Assembly (NCBI GenBank): GCA_030630095.1
Contig: DAOVNW010000079.1
Location: 1 to 5,348 of the forward strand
Direction of reading: 5' to 3'
Origin: Candidatus Omnitrophota bacterium
GTDB taxonomy: Bacteria > Omnitrophota > Gorgyraeia > JAGLLT01
Length of the DNA stretch: 5,348 nt
Made by a program: the position numbers and the translations under genes. Below the pieces are notes generated by a model that worked only from the letters and a program-made list of their open reading frames with translations, did not search any database and was not told the DNA's origin. Below are positions 1-5,348 of the stretch, in pieces (within the stretch, counting starts at the first letter, position 1; every line of letters starts with the position of its first letter).

Positions 1-1
1 A

Positions 2-355
2 AAAGAAGATTTAAAAAACATGAAAAAAGGTGCCGTTATTGTTGATGTAGCTATAGATCAGGGTGGATGCGCTGAGACAAGTAAACCCACCTCGCACAGT
101 AAACCCACCTATATTATAGAAAATGTAGTTCACTACTGTGTAAGTAATATGCCGGGTTCTGTAAGCTTAAGTGCCACCAGAGCCTTAACCGGTGTCACTA
201 ACCATTATGGGCTTTTAATAGCTGATAAAGGTATAGAAAACATTCTAAATGATTCTCAAGCCATACTTGAAGGATTAAATGTTTACAAAGGAAAGTTAAC
301 TAATAAACCTGTAGCTAAAACTTTGAGCCTTGATTATTCTCCGTATAAAGGTTAA
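2..355 (+). CDS. ald: alanine dehydrogenase, C-terminal part (5' end outside window)
   Basis: Alanine dehydrogenase catalyses the reversible NAD-dependent oxidative deamination of L-alanine to pyruvate and ammonia in the cytoplasm. The frame is open from base 2 (K-E-D-L-K-N, then M at 20), so the ATG at 20 is internal. The roughly 117 visible residues are about the last third of a family that is usually near 370 residues. Family motifs are the strand and loop VIVDVAIDQGG (bases 35-67), whose second Asp at 56-58 corresponds to the catalytic Asp of characterised Ald enzymes, then C-x-E-T-S-x-P-T-x-H-S, VVHYCVSNMPG, and the tail GLNVYKGKLTNKPVA. The stretch after NMPG is divergent: the family usually has a P-(R/K)-T-S-T then ALTNAT pattern, whereas here it reads SVSLSATRALTGVTNHY. 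The gene ends in TAA and converges on the flavoprotein gene on the other strand. Family assignment is secure; whether the enzyme is fully active cannot be judged from this fragment. Confidence -1.
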   Translation, partial: KEDLKNMKKGAVIVDVAIDQGGCAETSKPTSHSKPTYIIENVVHYCVSNMPGSVSLSATRALTGVTNHYGLLIADKGIENILNDSQAILEGLNVYKGKLTNKPVAKTLSLDYSPYKG

Positions 356-376
356 TTAAAGATTAGAAACAGAAGT

Positions 377-1618
377 TTATTTAGCGGCGCTCTCGCCCGC
401 TAAATAGCCGGTTGAAAAGGCGGACTGCAAGTTAAACCCGCCGGTATTAGCATCAACATCTATAATCTCTCCCGCGAAATACAACCTTTTTATAAGGCGC
501 GACTCCATCGTTTTGGGATTTATCTCTTTTAAGGAAATGCCCCCTTTGGTAATCATGGCCATATTAATAGGCCTGGGCTTAGATATTTCAAGAGGCAATG
601 CCTTAAATAAAAGCAACAATTTTCTTCTTTCTTGCTGGGTGATTTGACTAACGGTTTTATCAGGGCTTATATCAGACATCTCCAAAAAGATATCTATTAG
701 CCGCAAAGGCAGCATGCCCTTAAGAAAATACTTAATACTTTTTTTAGGGTTTACCTTAAATTCTCTTAAAAAGCGGGCATCTATTTGTTTCTCCGATAAA
801 GCCGGTTTTAAATCAATAAAAGCTGAAACCTTTTTACCTGCTTTAAGTGAATCAACTACCGGCCCGCTCAATGTTAAAACCAGAGGCCCGGATATTCCAA
901 AGTCAGTAAACATAAGCTCCCCTATTTCAGAAGTTATTTTCTTCTTACCATCAGAAAATGTTATTCTAATGTTTTTTAGGGGCAGGCCCTGTAAAAGCCG
1001 GGGGTACTTATCTTTGGTCATCAACCCAATTAGCCCCGGCCTTAAACTAATTATTTTATGGCCTACCTGCTCAACCATTTTTAAACCTTCACCTGAAGAA
1101 CCCGTAGAAGCATACGAAACTCCTCCGGTACTTAAAATAATCGCGTCACATAAAATACTCTTTTTACCTTTAACTTCTATGCCATCAACCTTATTATTTC
1201 TAATAACAATATTTTCAACTTCCGAATTATGCTGTATTTTGACCTTATTTTTCTTTAACTCTCCTCGTAAAGCATCAAGAATATCTATGGCTTTATCGCT
1301 TGCCGGAAAAACACGCTGTTGCCTTTCCGTTTTTAGTTTTACTCCCCTATTTTCAAAAAAGTTTATCAAATCCAAATTAGAAAAAGCTTTAAAAGTATCC
1401 CTTAAAAACTTACCGTTGCCCGAAAAGCTTTTAATAAAACTTTCTAAATCTGAAGCATTGGTCAAATTACAGCGCCCTTTACCGGTTAAAAGAAGCTTCT
1501 TGCCCAACTCTTGATTTTTCTCAATTAAAATAACATTCCACTTAAGCTGTGAAGCTCTGATGGCCGCCATCATCCCGGCCGGCCCGCCGCCTATAACTAC
1601 TATACTTTTATCTTTCAT
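377..1618 (-). CDS. BaiN/HI0933-family NAD(P)/FAD-dependent oxidoreductase
   Basis: A 413-residue cytoplasmic flavoprotein of the HI0933/YhiN/BaiN family (usual length about 400). The N-terminus carries the dinucleotide-binding GxGxxG-type motif (IGGGPAG, residues 9-15), followed by the family-specific block ELGKKLLLTGKGRCNLTN (37-54), VFPASDKA (103-110), the STGGVSYASTGSSGEG segment (163-178), GELMFTDFGISGP (233-245), and the C-terminal FAD-binding block AGEIIDVDANTGGFNLQSAFSTG (382-404). The family more often has LDVDG in that last block; here it is IDVDA. The ATG at 1618 puts the Rossmann strand right at the N-terminus as expected, and a weak purine-rich ribosome site (AGAGAAAG) precedes it. 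It lies 139 bases downstream of another flavoprotein on the same strand and may be cotranscribed with it. One clostridial member (BaiN) was reported as a bile-acid reductase, but the family is broad and that substrate should not be transferred. Family certain, reaction unknown. Confidence -1.
   Translation of the reverse strand: MKDKSIVVIGGGPAGMMAAIRASQLKWNVILIEKNQELGKKLLLTGKGRCNLTNASDLESFIKSFSGNGKFLRDTFKAFSNLDLINFFENRGVKLKTERQQRVFPASDKAIDILDALRGELKKNKVKIQHNSEVENIVIRNNKVDGIEVKGKKSILCDAIILSTGGVSYASTGSSGEGLKMVEQVGHKIISLRPGLIGLMTKDKYPRLLQGLPLKNIRITFSDGKKKITSEIGELMFTDFGISGPLVLTLSGPVVDSLKAGKKVSAFIDLKPALSEKQIDARFLREFKVNPKKSIKYFLKGMLPLRLIDIFLEMSDISPDKTVSQITQQERRKLLLLFKALPLEISKPRPINMAMITKGGISLKEINPKTMESRLIKRLYFAGEIIDVDANTGGFNLQSAFSTGYLAGESAAK
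378..406. terminator. inverted repeat at convergent gene junction, possible bidirectional terminator
   Basis: A perfect 10-bp inverted repeat pairs 378-387 with 397-406 around a 9-base loop (388-396), with GC pairs next to the loop. It overlaps the last codons and stop of the minus-strand flavoprotein gene and lies 22 bases beyond the ald stop. On the minus strand it is followed by a moderately T-rich stretch, and on the plus strand by no T run, so it is not a textbook intrinsic terminator. Position between two convergent genes makes a termination or mRNA-end-protecting role plausible; this is inference. Confidence -1.
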
Positions 1619-1638
1619 ATACTTTCTCTTTTTATATC

Positions 1639-1668
1639 GTTATAGACTTAAATAAAAACAACCTACAA
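1639..1668 (-). promoter_or_regulatory. candidate promoter for the BaiN-family gene
   Basis: On the minus strand a TTGTAG element (1663-1668) and a TATAAC element (1639-1644) are separated by 18 bases. Transcription would start near 1632, giving a leader of about 13 bases that would still include the purine-rich ribosome site. The region is AT-rich, so such matches arise by chance. No hairpin terminator is visible between 1640 and 1757, so transcription from the upstream flavoprotein gene could also reach this gene. Confidence -1.
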
Positions 1669-1757
1669 TTTATTATCATAGAGGGAAGAACTTATGAGTT
1701 AAATTGAGTAAAATGCGGTTGGAAACAAAGAAAAAAAGCATTGATATAAACTATATA

Positions 1758-3293
1758 CTAATCTTTCTCTATGATAGCCATAGCCGCCTTTATACCGTCA
1801 GCTCCGCTTGATATTATGCCGCCGGCACGGCCGCTGCCTTCTCCCGCTATATAAAGATTTTTAAAACCGGTTGAGAGCCTGTTTTCTTCCCGCAAAACCT
1901 GAATAGGTGACGAACTTTTACTCTCAAGCCCCATAATAGAGCCTGTCTCAAATCCTTTTATTTTTCTGCTAAAATCCTTAAGCCCTTGCCTAATCGCGCT
2001 GTTTACTTCAGCAGGCAGTAAATCCCATAACGCCGCCGGCTTCAACCCTAAAGGATAGCTTGTCTCAGCAATAGCCAAACTCTCTTTTTTATTAATAAAA
2101 TTCCTGATACCGCAAAACGGAACTTTAAAACCATTTGAATATTTATAAAACCGTTCTTCAAGGCCTCCCAGCCATTCGAGAGCTTCTAGAGGCGATGTCG
2201 GCCTACCGTTTAACCTGTCCAAATTAACTCCCGCCACACAAGCCGCGTTCGCGAATTTACCATCTCTACTATACGGACTCATCCCATTTACTATATTTGT
2301 ATTCTTATAGGCCGCGGCGGGAATAATACGTCCACCGGGGCACATACAAAATGTATACACCGACAGGCCGCCATCACCTCTTGATGTCAGGCGATATTCA
2401 GCACCCTTGACTCCCGGCAGGCTTTTTTGTCCCCACTGAGCCCGGTTAATAATTTCCTGAGGATGTTCTATTCTGCAGCCAATGGCAAAATTTTTTGTAC
2501 GAAATTCAACTCCCCTTTTGATTAACATTCGATATGTCTCATAGGCGGAATGGCCGGGTGCTAAAATAAACTCATCGGCGGGGAATGTACCTGAAGTTGT
2601 TACCGCCTCAGATACTCTTCCATTTTCAATCTTTAAATCTTCCAACTGTGTTTCAAAAAAAACTTTCCCTCCAATATTCAAAAACTCTTCTCTAAGCGTT
2701 TTGACAAGTTTCTTAAGATTATCGCTTCCAAGATGAGGGTGCGCCATATACCTTATCTCTTCGGGGGCACCAGCATCGATATAACTTGATATTATAAACT
2801 CTCTTTCCCGTAAAATATGTTTGGATCTTGAGGTAAGCTTCCCATCGGAGAATGTTCCCGCGCCGCCTTCACCAAAGGCATAATTACTCACAGAGTTAAA
2901 CAGGCCGGTTCTCTCGAACTCCCTGATTCCCTCGGCCCTTTTCTTAACATCCGAGCCTCTTTCTATCAACGTTGTATTAAAGCCCGCTTTTTGAAGTACG
3001 AATGCCGAAAAAAATCCGGCGGGGCCGCTTCCAACAACCAGAACTTTCTCTGCTCTTTTTCGATATGGAATATTTAGCGGTGGGAGTACAACAGGAGCTT
3101 CTCCATTAATTTGTTCTGATGAGGCCGAAACCAAAATTTGCCAGTGAATATTACCTTTTCTTCTGGCATCAAGGCTTTTTCTTTTAATTTGATATAAAAA
3201 CTCTTTTGTCCCGAGTTCTTCTTCGATTTTTTCTCTGAGCTGGGCCTCTATGTAATCAGTGGGCAGCTTTAATAAAATTTCTCTATATCCCAT
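1758..3293 (-). CDS. COG2509-type FAD-dependent dehydrogenase
   Basis: A 511-residue flavoprotein matching the uncharacterised FAD-dependent dehydrogenase group COG2509 (usually about 460-530 residues). Residues 1-75 form the small N-terminal domain typical of the group, with the KSLDARRKGNIHW element (39-51). The FAD-binding Rossmann motif is VVGSGPAG (86-93), with the acidic strand end LIERG (109-113). Further group blocks are FGEGGAGTFSDGKLTSR (140-156), MAHPHLGSDNL (183-193), LAPGHSA (244-250), IGCRIEHPQ (271-279), the Cys-containing FCMCPGG (315-321), RPTSPLEALEWLG (364-376), and the C-terminal FAD site YIAGEGSGRAGGIISSGADG (481-500). No signal peptide or membrane segment is seen, so it is probably cytosolic. 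The start is fixed: an in-frame TGA lies directly before the ATG at 3293. The substrate is unknown; the two cysteines of CMCPG are noteworthy but conserved in the group as I remember it. It sits after the cold-shock gene terminator and before a second flavoprotein. Confidence -1.
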   Translation of the reverse strand: MGYREILLKLPTDYIEAQLREKIEEELGTKEFLYQIKRKSLDARRKGNIHWQILVSASSEQINGEAPVVLPPLNIPYRKRAEKVLVVGSGPAGFFSAFVLQKAGFNTTLIERGSDVKKRAEGIREFERTGLFNSVSNYAFGEGGAGTFSDGKLTSRSKHILREREFIISSYIDAGAPEEIRYMAHPHLGSDNLKKLVKTLREEFLNIGGKVFFETQLEDLKIENGRVSEAVTTSGTFPADEFILAPGHSAYETYRMLIKRGVEFRTKNFAIGCRIEHPQEIINRAQWGQKSLPGVKGAEYRLTSRGDGGLSVYTFCMCPGGRIIPAAAYKNTNIVNGMSPYSRDGKFANAACVAGVNLDRLNGRPTSPLEALEWLGGLEERFYKYSNGFKVPFCGIRNFINKKESLAIAETSYPLGLKPAALWDLLPAEVNSAIRQGLKDFSRKIKGFETGSIMGLESKSSSPIQVLREENRLSTGFKNLYIAGEGSGRAGGIISSGADGIKAAMAIIEKD

Positions 3294-3330
3294 TCAACAC
3301 ACCATATTATTAAATTGCGCCTCCCTAATA
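3294..3330 (-). promoter_or_regulatory. leader with strong SD and 3-codon upstream ORF before the COG2509 gene
   Basis: On the minus strand a strong Shine-Dalgarno-like AGGGAGG (3320-3326) lies 26 bases before the ATG at 3293, too far for normal use. Between them is ATG GTG TGT TGA (3305-3294), a minimal M-V-C frame whose TGA touches the start codon of the main gene and is in frame with it. The SD is 14 bases from this first ATG. A weak GGTG (3300-3303) is the only SD-like match at normal spacing for the main start. Reinitiation or coupling is inference. Confidence -1.
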
Positions 3331-3377
3331 TCCCTCTCCTTCTTCGCTCTTCGAGTTACAAAGGACAGACGGAGCAC

Positions 3378-3425
3378 AAATAAATAAAGCCCGGCTATAA
3401 TTCACCGGGCTTTATTTGTTTTTTT
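3378..3425. terminator. intrinsic terminator of the cold-shock gene, bidirectional form
   Basis: A perfect 13-bp stem pairs 3382-3394 with 3405-3417 (AAATAAAGCCCGG against its complement) around a 10-base loop. It begins 10 bases after the cold-shock gene stop on the minus strand and is followed there by TTTATTTATTTG-like U-rich sequence. On the plus strand it is followed by an even better T run (3419-3425), so it should work in both directions, although no plus-strand gene is seen nearby. It separates the cold-shock gene from the downstream flavoprotein. Confidence -1.
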
Positions 3426-3427
3426 AC

Positions 3428-3631
3428 TTATATTTTTGTTACTTTTGTGGCCTGTGGACCTTTAGGGCCGTCTTCAACTTCGAATTCGACTGCCTGGCCT
3501 TCGCCTAAACTTTTGAAGCCATCACCCTGAATTACACTGTGGTGAACAAAACAATCTTTGCTTCCGTCATCCGGCGTTATAAAACCATAACCCTTTTGAT
3601 CACTGAACCATTTAACTTTTCCTGTTGCCAT
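3428..3631 (-). CDS. cspA: CspA-family cold-shock protein
   Basis: A 67-residue single cold-shock domain protein, the standard length for this family of small cytoplasmic nucleic-acid chaperones that bind single-stranded RNA and DNA and melt mRNA structure. The N-terminal GKVKWF (4-9), RNP1 motif KGYGFI (13-18) and RNP2 region CFVHHS (27-32) are present, followed by the acidic and glycine-rich EGQAVEFEVEDGPKGPQATKV (44-64). RNP2 is usually VFVHH; Cys27 is a small departure. The start is supported by an excellent Shine-Dalgarno sequence. The gene is monocistronic by its own terminator and appears to have a long AT-rich leader, as is common for csp genes, although I see no recognisable enterobacterial cold box. 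Which Csp paralogue it is, and whether it is cold-inducible, cannot be told from sequence. Confidence -1.
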   Translation of the reverse strand: MATGKVKWFSDQKGYGFITPDDGSKDCFVHHSVIQGDGFKSLGEGQAVEFEVEDGPKGPQATKVTKI

Positions 3632-3641
3632 TACTTACTGT

Positions 3642-3649
3642 ACCTCCTT
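3642..3649 (-). promoter_or_regulatory. strong ribosome binding site of the cold-shock gene
   Basis: AAGGAGGT on the minus strand matches the anti-SD end of 16S rRNA almost perfectly. It lies 10 bases before the ATG at 3631, and fixes that start. Confidence -1.
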
Positions 3650-3741
3650 CTTCCAAAATTTTAGTAAATAACGGCAGAAATAAAAAATCGCAACACGAAA
3701 CTTTTGTTCTTTTGCAGACTAAAACTTCAATTCCCTCATTT

Positions 3742-3782
3742 ACTACTGTATATAGCATCTACTATTTTTCTCTATTTGTCAA
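3742..3782 (-). promoter_or_regulatory. candidate extended -10 promoter of the cold-shock gene
   Basis: On the minus strand TGC-TATATA (3749-3757) is an extended -10 element. A perfect TTGACA (3777-3782) lies upstream, but 22 bases away, too far for a classical pair, so the extended -10 would have to carry recognition or the TTGACA is coincidental. Start of transcription near 3742 would give a leader of about 110 bases, in the range usual for csp mRNAs. This is a pattern reading, not a measured start. Confidence -1.
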
Positions 3783-3824
3783 CTAAATTATGCATTAAGC
3801 ATTTGTTTGATTTTTTTACACACA

Positions 3825-3868
3825 AAAAAGTCAAGCTGATAGTGTAAAATATTATCGACACTTTCAGC
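3825..3868 (-). terminator. probable intrinsic terminator of the ABC-F gene
   Basis: On the minus strand an 11-bp stem with one T-T mismatch pairs 3858-3868 with 3835-3845 (GCTGAAAGTGT against ACACTATCAGC) around a 12-base loop. It is followed by TTGAC and then six T (3824-3829). It lies about 105 bases beyond the ABC-F stop. The long loop, the mismatch and the 5-base gap before the T run make it less than ideal, but orientation and position fit ending the ABC-F transcript before the cold-shock promoter. Confidence -1.
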
Positions 3869-3973
3869 ATAAAAGTTCCTTCTTCCAGAGTTTAATAATT
3901 AAAAAATAGGTGCGGCCCATTTTTTCATTCTAGACAAGATTCACAACTTTTCATTTTAAAGGGTGGAATGAGG

Positions 3974-5348
3974 CTAAGGGTAGAGTTTCTGAAGCTGCTT
4001 TTTAACCGATTTATCAGACAAATATTCATCATATGTTGTCATTACCCTATCCACAAAACCATGGGGGGTAATTTCAATAATACGATTGGCAACAGTTTGC
4101 ACAAGCTGATGGTCATGAGAAGAGAATAGAATTGTTCCTGGAAATTCCTCTAGGGCTTTATTTAGAGATGCTATTGATTCTAAGTCCAAATGGTTGGTTG
4201 GTTCATCCAAGATCAATACATTGCCCTGCACCAGCATCATACGCGCTAGAATACACCTGACCTTTTCCCCTCCAGATAATACTCTAACTGACTTTAAAGA
4301 TTCTTCCCCGGAAAATAACATACGTCCTAAAAATCCACGCACAGAAGTATCATCAGTAGCTCTTATATATTGCCTAAGCCACTCAACAATATTAAGGTCA
4401 AGATCAAAGTATTTAGCATTATCCTTAGGAAAATATGCTCTTGAAGTAGCAGCCCCCCATTTAAAAGTACCTTCATCAGCGGGAATCTCACCCATTAAAA
4501 CCTGAAAGAGCGTTGATTTGATAAGGTTCTGTGATCCAACAAAAGCAATCTTATCATTTCTTTCAATCTTTATAGAGAGGTCCTTAAACATAGTTACACC
4601 ATCTACTGATTTTGAGAGTCCCTTTATACTTAAGAGGTTATTACCAGCGCCCTTTTCAACCTTAAAATTAATATAGGGAGATTTTCTAGAGGATGGTTTT
4701 ATATCTTCAAGAGTAAGTTTCTCCAGAGCTCTTTTACGGCTAGTTGCCTGTTTAGATTTAGACGCGTTAGCACTAAAGCGGGCTATAAATACCTGAAGTT
4801 CCTTTCTTTTTTCAAGTGTCTTTTTATTATAATCGTTACGTTGTTTTAATGCAAGCTGACTTGATTGTAACCAGAATCTGAAATTTCCTGGATACAACTG
4901 AATTTTACCATAATCAATATCCGCGATATGAGTACAAACTTTATTTAAAAAATGACGGTCATGCGAAACAACAATAGCTATATTTTCAAAATTATACAAG
5001 AACCCTTCAAGCCACATGCACGTTTCAACATCCAGATGATTAGTAGGTTCATCAAGCAACAAGATGTCTGGATTACCGAATAGTGCTTGCGCTAAAAGCA
5101 CGCGCACCTTTCGTCCTCCTTCAAGCTGCTTCATCTGCAAATCATGAAATTCTTCCGGAATTCCTAGATCACTTAATAATTTAGCTGCGTTTGGTTCGGC
5201 GTTCCACCCATCTAAGTCAGCAAACTCACCTTCAAGATCTGCAAGACGAATTCCATCTTCATCGGAAAAATTTTCATTAGCACAGATATCATCTCTTTCT
5301 ATCATAATATCATATAGCTTCTTATGAGCTAACCCGGGTTTAACGGAC
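3974..5348 (-). CDS. ABC-F family ATPase, YkpA/YbiT type (5' end outside window)
   Basis: A soluble ABC-F protein: tandem nucleotide-binding domains (NBDs) joined by a linker and no membrane domain. Relatives bind the ribosome E-site region and modulate translation; some give antibiotic resistance, but this branch is mostly housekeeping. The frame stays open to the right edge (L-A-H-K-K-L-Y-D-I before M at 5305), and that part matches the family, so the M at 5305 is internal and roughly 90-100 residues with the first Walker A are missing. Counting from that M: NBD1 has a degenerate signature LEGGRK (61-66), Walker B LLLDEPTNHLD (82-92) and His-switch H115. The charged linker is about 145-205, with ARFSANASKSKQATSRK. 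NBD2 has a degenerate Walker A GSQNLIKST (257-265), signature LSGGE (343-347), Walker B LILDEPTNHLD (364-374) and H397. The best remembered match is Bacillus YkpA. Family is certain; the exact function is not known. Confidence -1.
   Translation of the reverse strand, partial: SVKPGLAHKKLYDIMIERDDICANENFSDEDGIRLADLEGEFADLDGWNAEPNAAKLLSDLGIPEEFHDLQMKQLEGGRKVRVLLAQALFGNPDILLLDEPTNHLDVETCMWLEGFLYNFENIAIVVSHDRHFLNKVCTHIADIDYGKIQLYPGNFRFWLQSSQLALKQRNDYNKKTLEKRKELQVFIARFSANASKSKQATSRKRALEKLTLEDIKPSSRKSPYINFKVEKGAGNNLLSIKGLSKSVDGVTMFKDLSIKIERNDKIAFVGSQNLIKSTLFQVLMGEIPADEGTFKWGAATSRAYFPKDNAKYFDLDLNIVEWLRQYIRATDDTSVRGFLGRMLFSGEESLKSVRVLSGGEKVRCILARMMLVQGNVLILDEPTNHLDLESIASLNKALEEFPGTILFSSHDHQLVQTVANRIIEITPHGFVDRVMTTYDEYLSDKSVKKQLQKLYP

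Larger units (their letters stand above)
3632..3973. other. 342-base intergenic region between ABC-F and cold-shock genes
   Basis: This AT-rich spacer holds, in minus-strand order, about 100 bases of ABC-F 3' sequence, a hairpin with a T run (3825-3868), the candidate cold-shock promoter, and a probable leader (3632-3742) ending in the ribosome site. A small minus-strand open frame of 32 codons (3772-3870) overlaps the hairpin and promoter and is described as an observation rather than called as a gene. I see no RNA gene, repeat family or insertion-element end. Confidence -1.

Noticed and set aside
20..22. ATG at 20 as the start of a small standalone protein
   Set aside because: The frame is open upstream to the edge and the product is plainly the C-terminal part of alanine dehydrogenase, with the Met at a conserved internal position.
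714..1514. A 266-codon open frame on the plus strand
   Set aside because: It lies wholly antisense within the BaiN-family gene, whose family motifs cover the same region. Its translation shows no recognisable domain and has the look of antisense sequence.
377..1618. A bile-acid-modifying role for the BaiN-family gene
   Set aside because: The family is broad and found in organisms without bile-acid metabolism. No other bai gene is in the window, so only the family name is supported.
3790..3802. ATGC-ATTAA-GCAT inverted repeat upstream of the cold-shock promoter as an operator
   Set aside because: The arms are only four bases in an AT-rich spacer, which is not enough to claim a binding site.
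3907..3956. Two very short frames (9 codons each) just downstream of the ABC-F gene on the minus strand, one encoding a C-x-x-C peptide
   Set aside because: They are too short, lack clear ribosome sites and sit in AT-rich 3' sequence; this is chance level.
4194..4505. A 103-codon open frame on the plus strand
   Set aside because: It is antisense to the NBD2 Walker B and signature region of the ABC-F gene and has no recognisable features.
5303..5305. ATG at 5305 as the true start of the ABC-F gene
   Set aside because: The frame remains open to the window edge and the upstream residues match the family. A start here would also leave out the entire first Walker A, so this is an edge effect and not a truncated gene.
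5331..5340. 10-base palindrome AACCCGGGTT
   Set aside because: It is inside coding sequence of the ABC-F gene, single copy and with no partner site; it is probably coincidental.

Overview
The window reads as an ordinary bacterial chromosome segment of moderately low GC (about 40% by eye; AT-rich between genes, with the two flavoprotein genes locally GC-richer). The gene set is housekeeping or metabolic. I see no mobile element, phage gene, CRISPR array, tRNA or rRNA. The taxon cannot be fixed: the ABC-F protein is closest, from memory, to the YkpA/YbiT branch, and the large flavoprotein is of the COG2509 type found in anaerobes and candidate phyla. An anaerobic or facultative bacterium is a guess only.

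Layout. At the left edge, on the plus strand, is the 3' end of an alanine dehydrogenase gene (ald, to 355). Everything else is on the minus strand. Read in the direction of transcription from the right edge, it holds: an ABC-F ribosome-associated ATPase of the YkpA/YbiT type, whose start lies beyond the window (5348 to 3974); a 342-base spacer with a probable terminator followed by a probable promoter and long leader; a small cold-shock protein gene (3631 to 3428) ended by a clean 13-bp-stem terminator; a COG2509-type FAD-dependent dehydrogenase (3293 to 1758); a 139-base spacer; and a BaiN/HI0933-type flavoprotein (1618 to 377) that runs convergently into ald with 21 bases between the stop codons.

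How the genes may relate. The ABC-F factor and the cold-shock protein both act on translation or RNA, but separate terminator and promoter signals suggest independent units. The two flavoproteins are tandem, lack a visible terminator between them, and may share a transcript; both are Rossmann-fold FAD oxidoreductases whose substrates cannot be read from sequence. No previously undescribed system is evident. The points most worth a second look are the pairing of two degenerate ATP-site motifs in the ABC-F protein that belong to one composite site, the inverted repeat straddling the flavoprotein stop codon at the convergent junction, the minimal M-V-C upstream reading frame abutting the COG2509 start, and the layered terminator, small ORF and promoter spacer upstream of the cold-shock gene.
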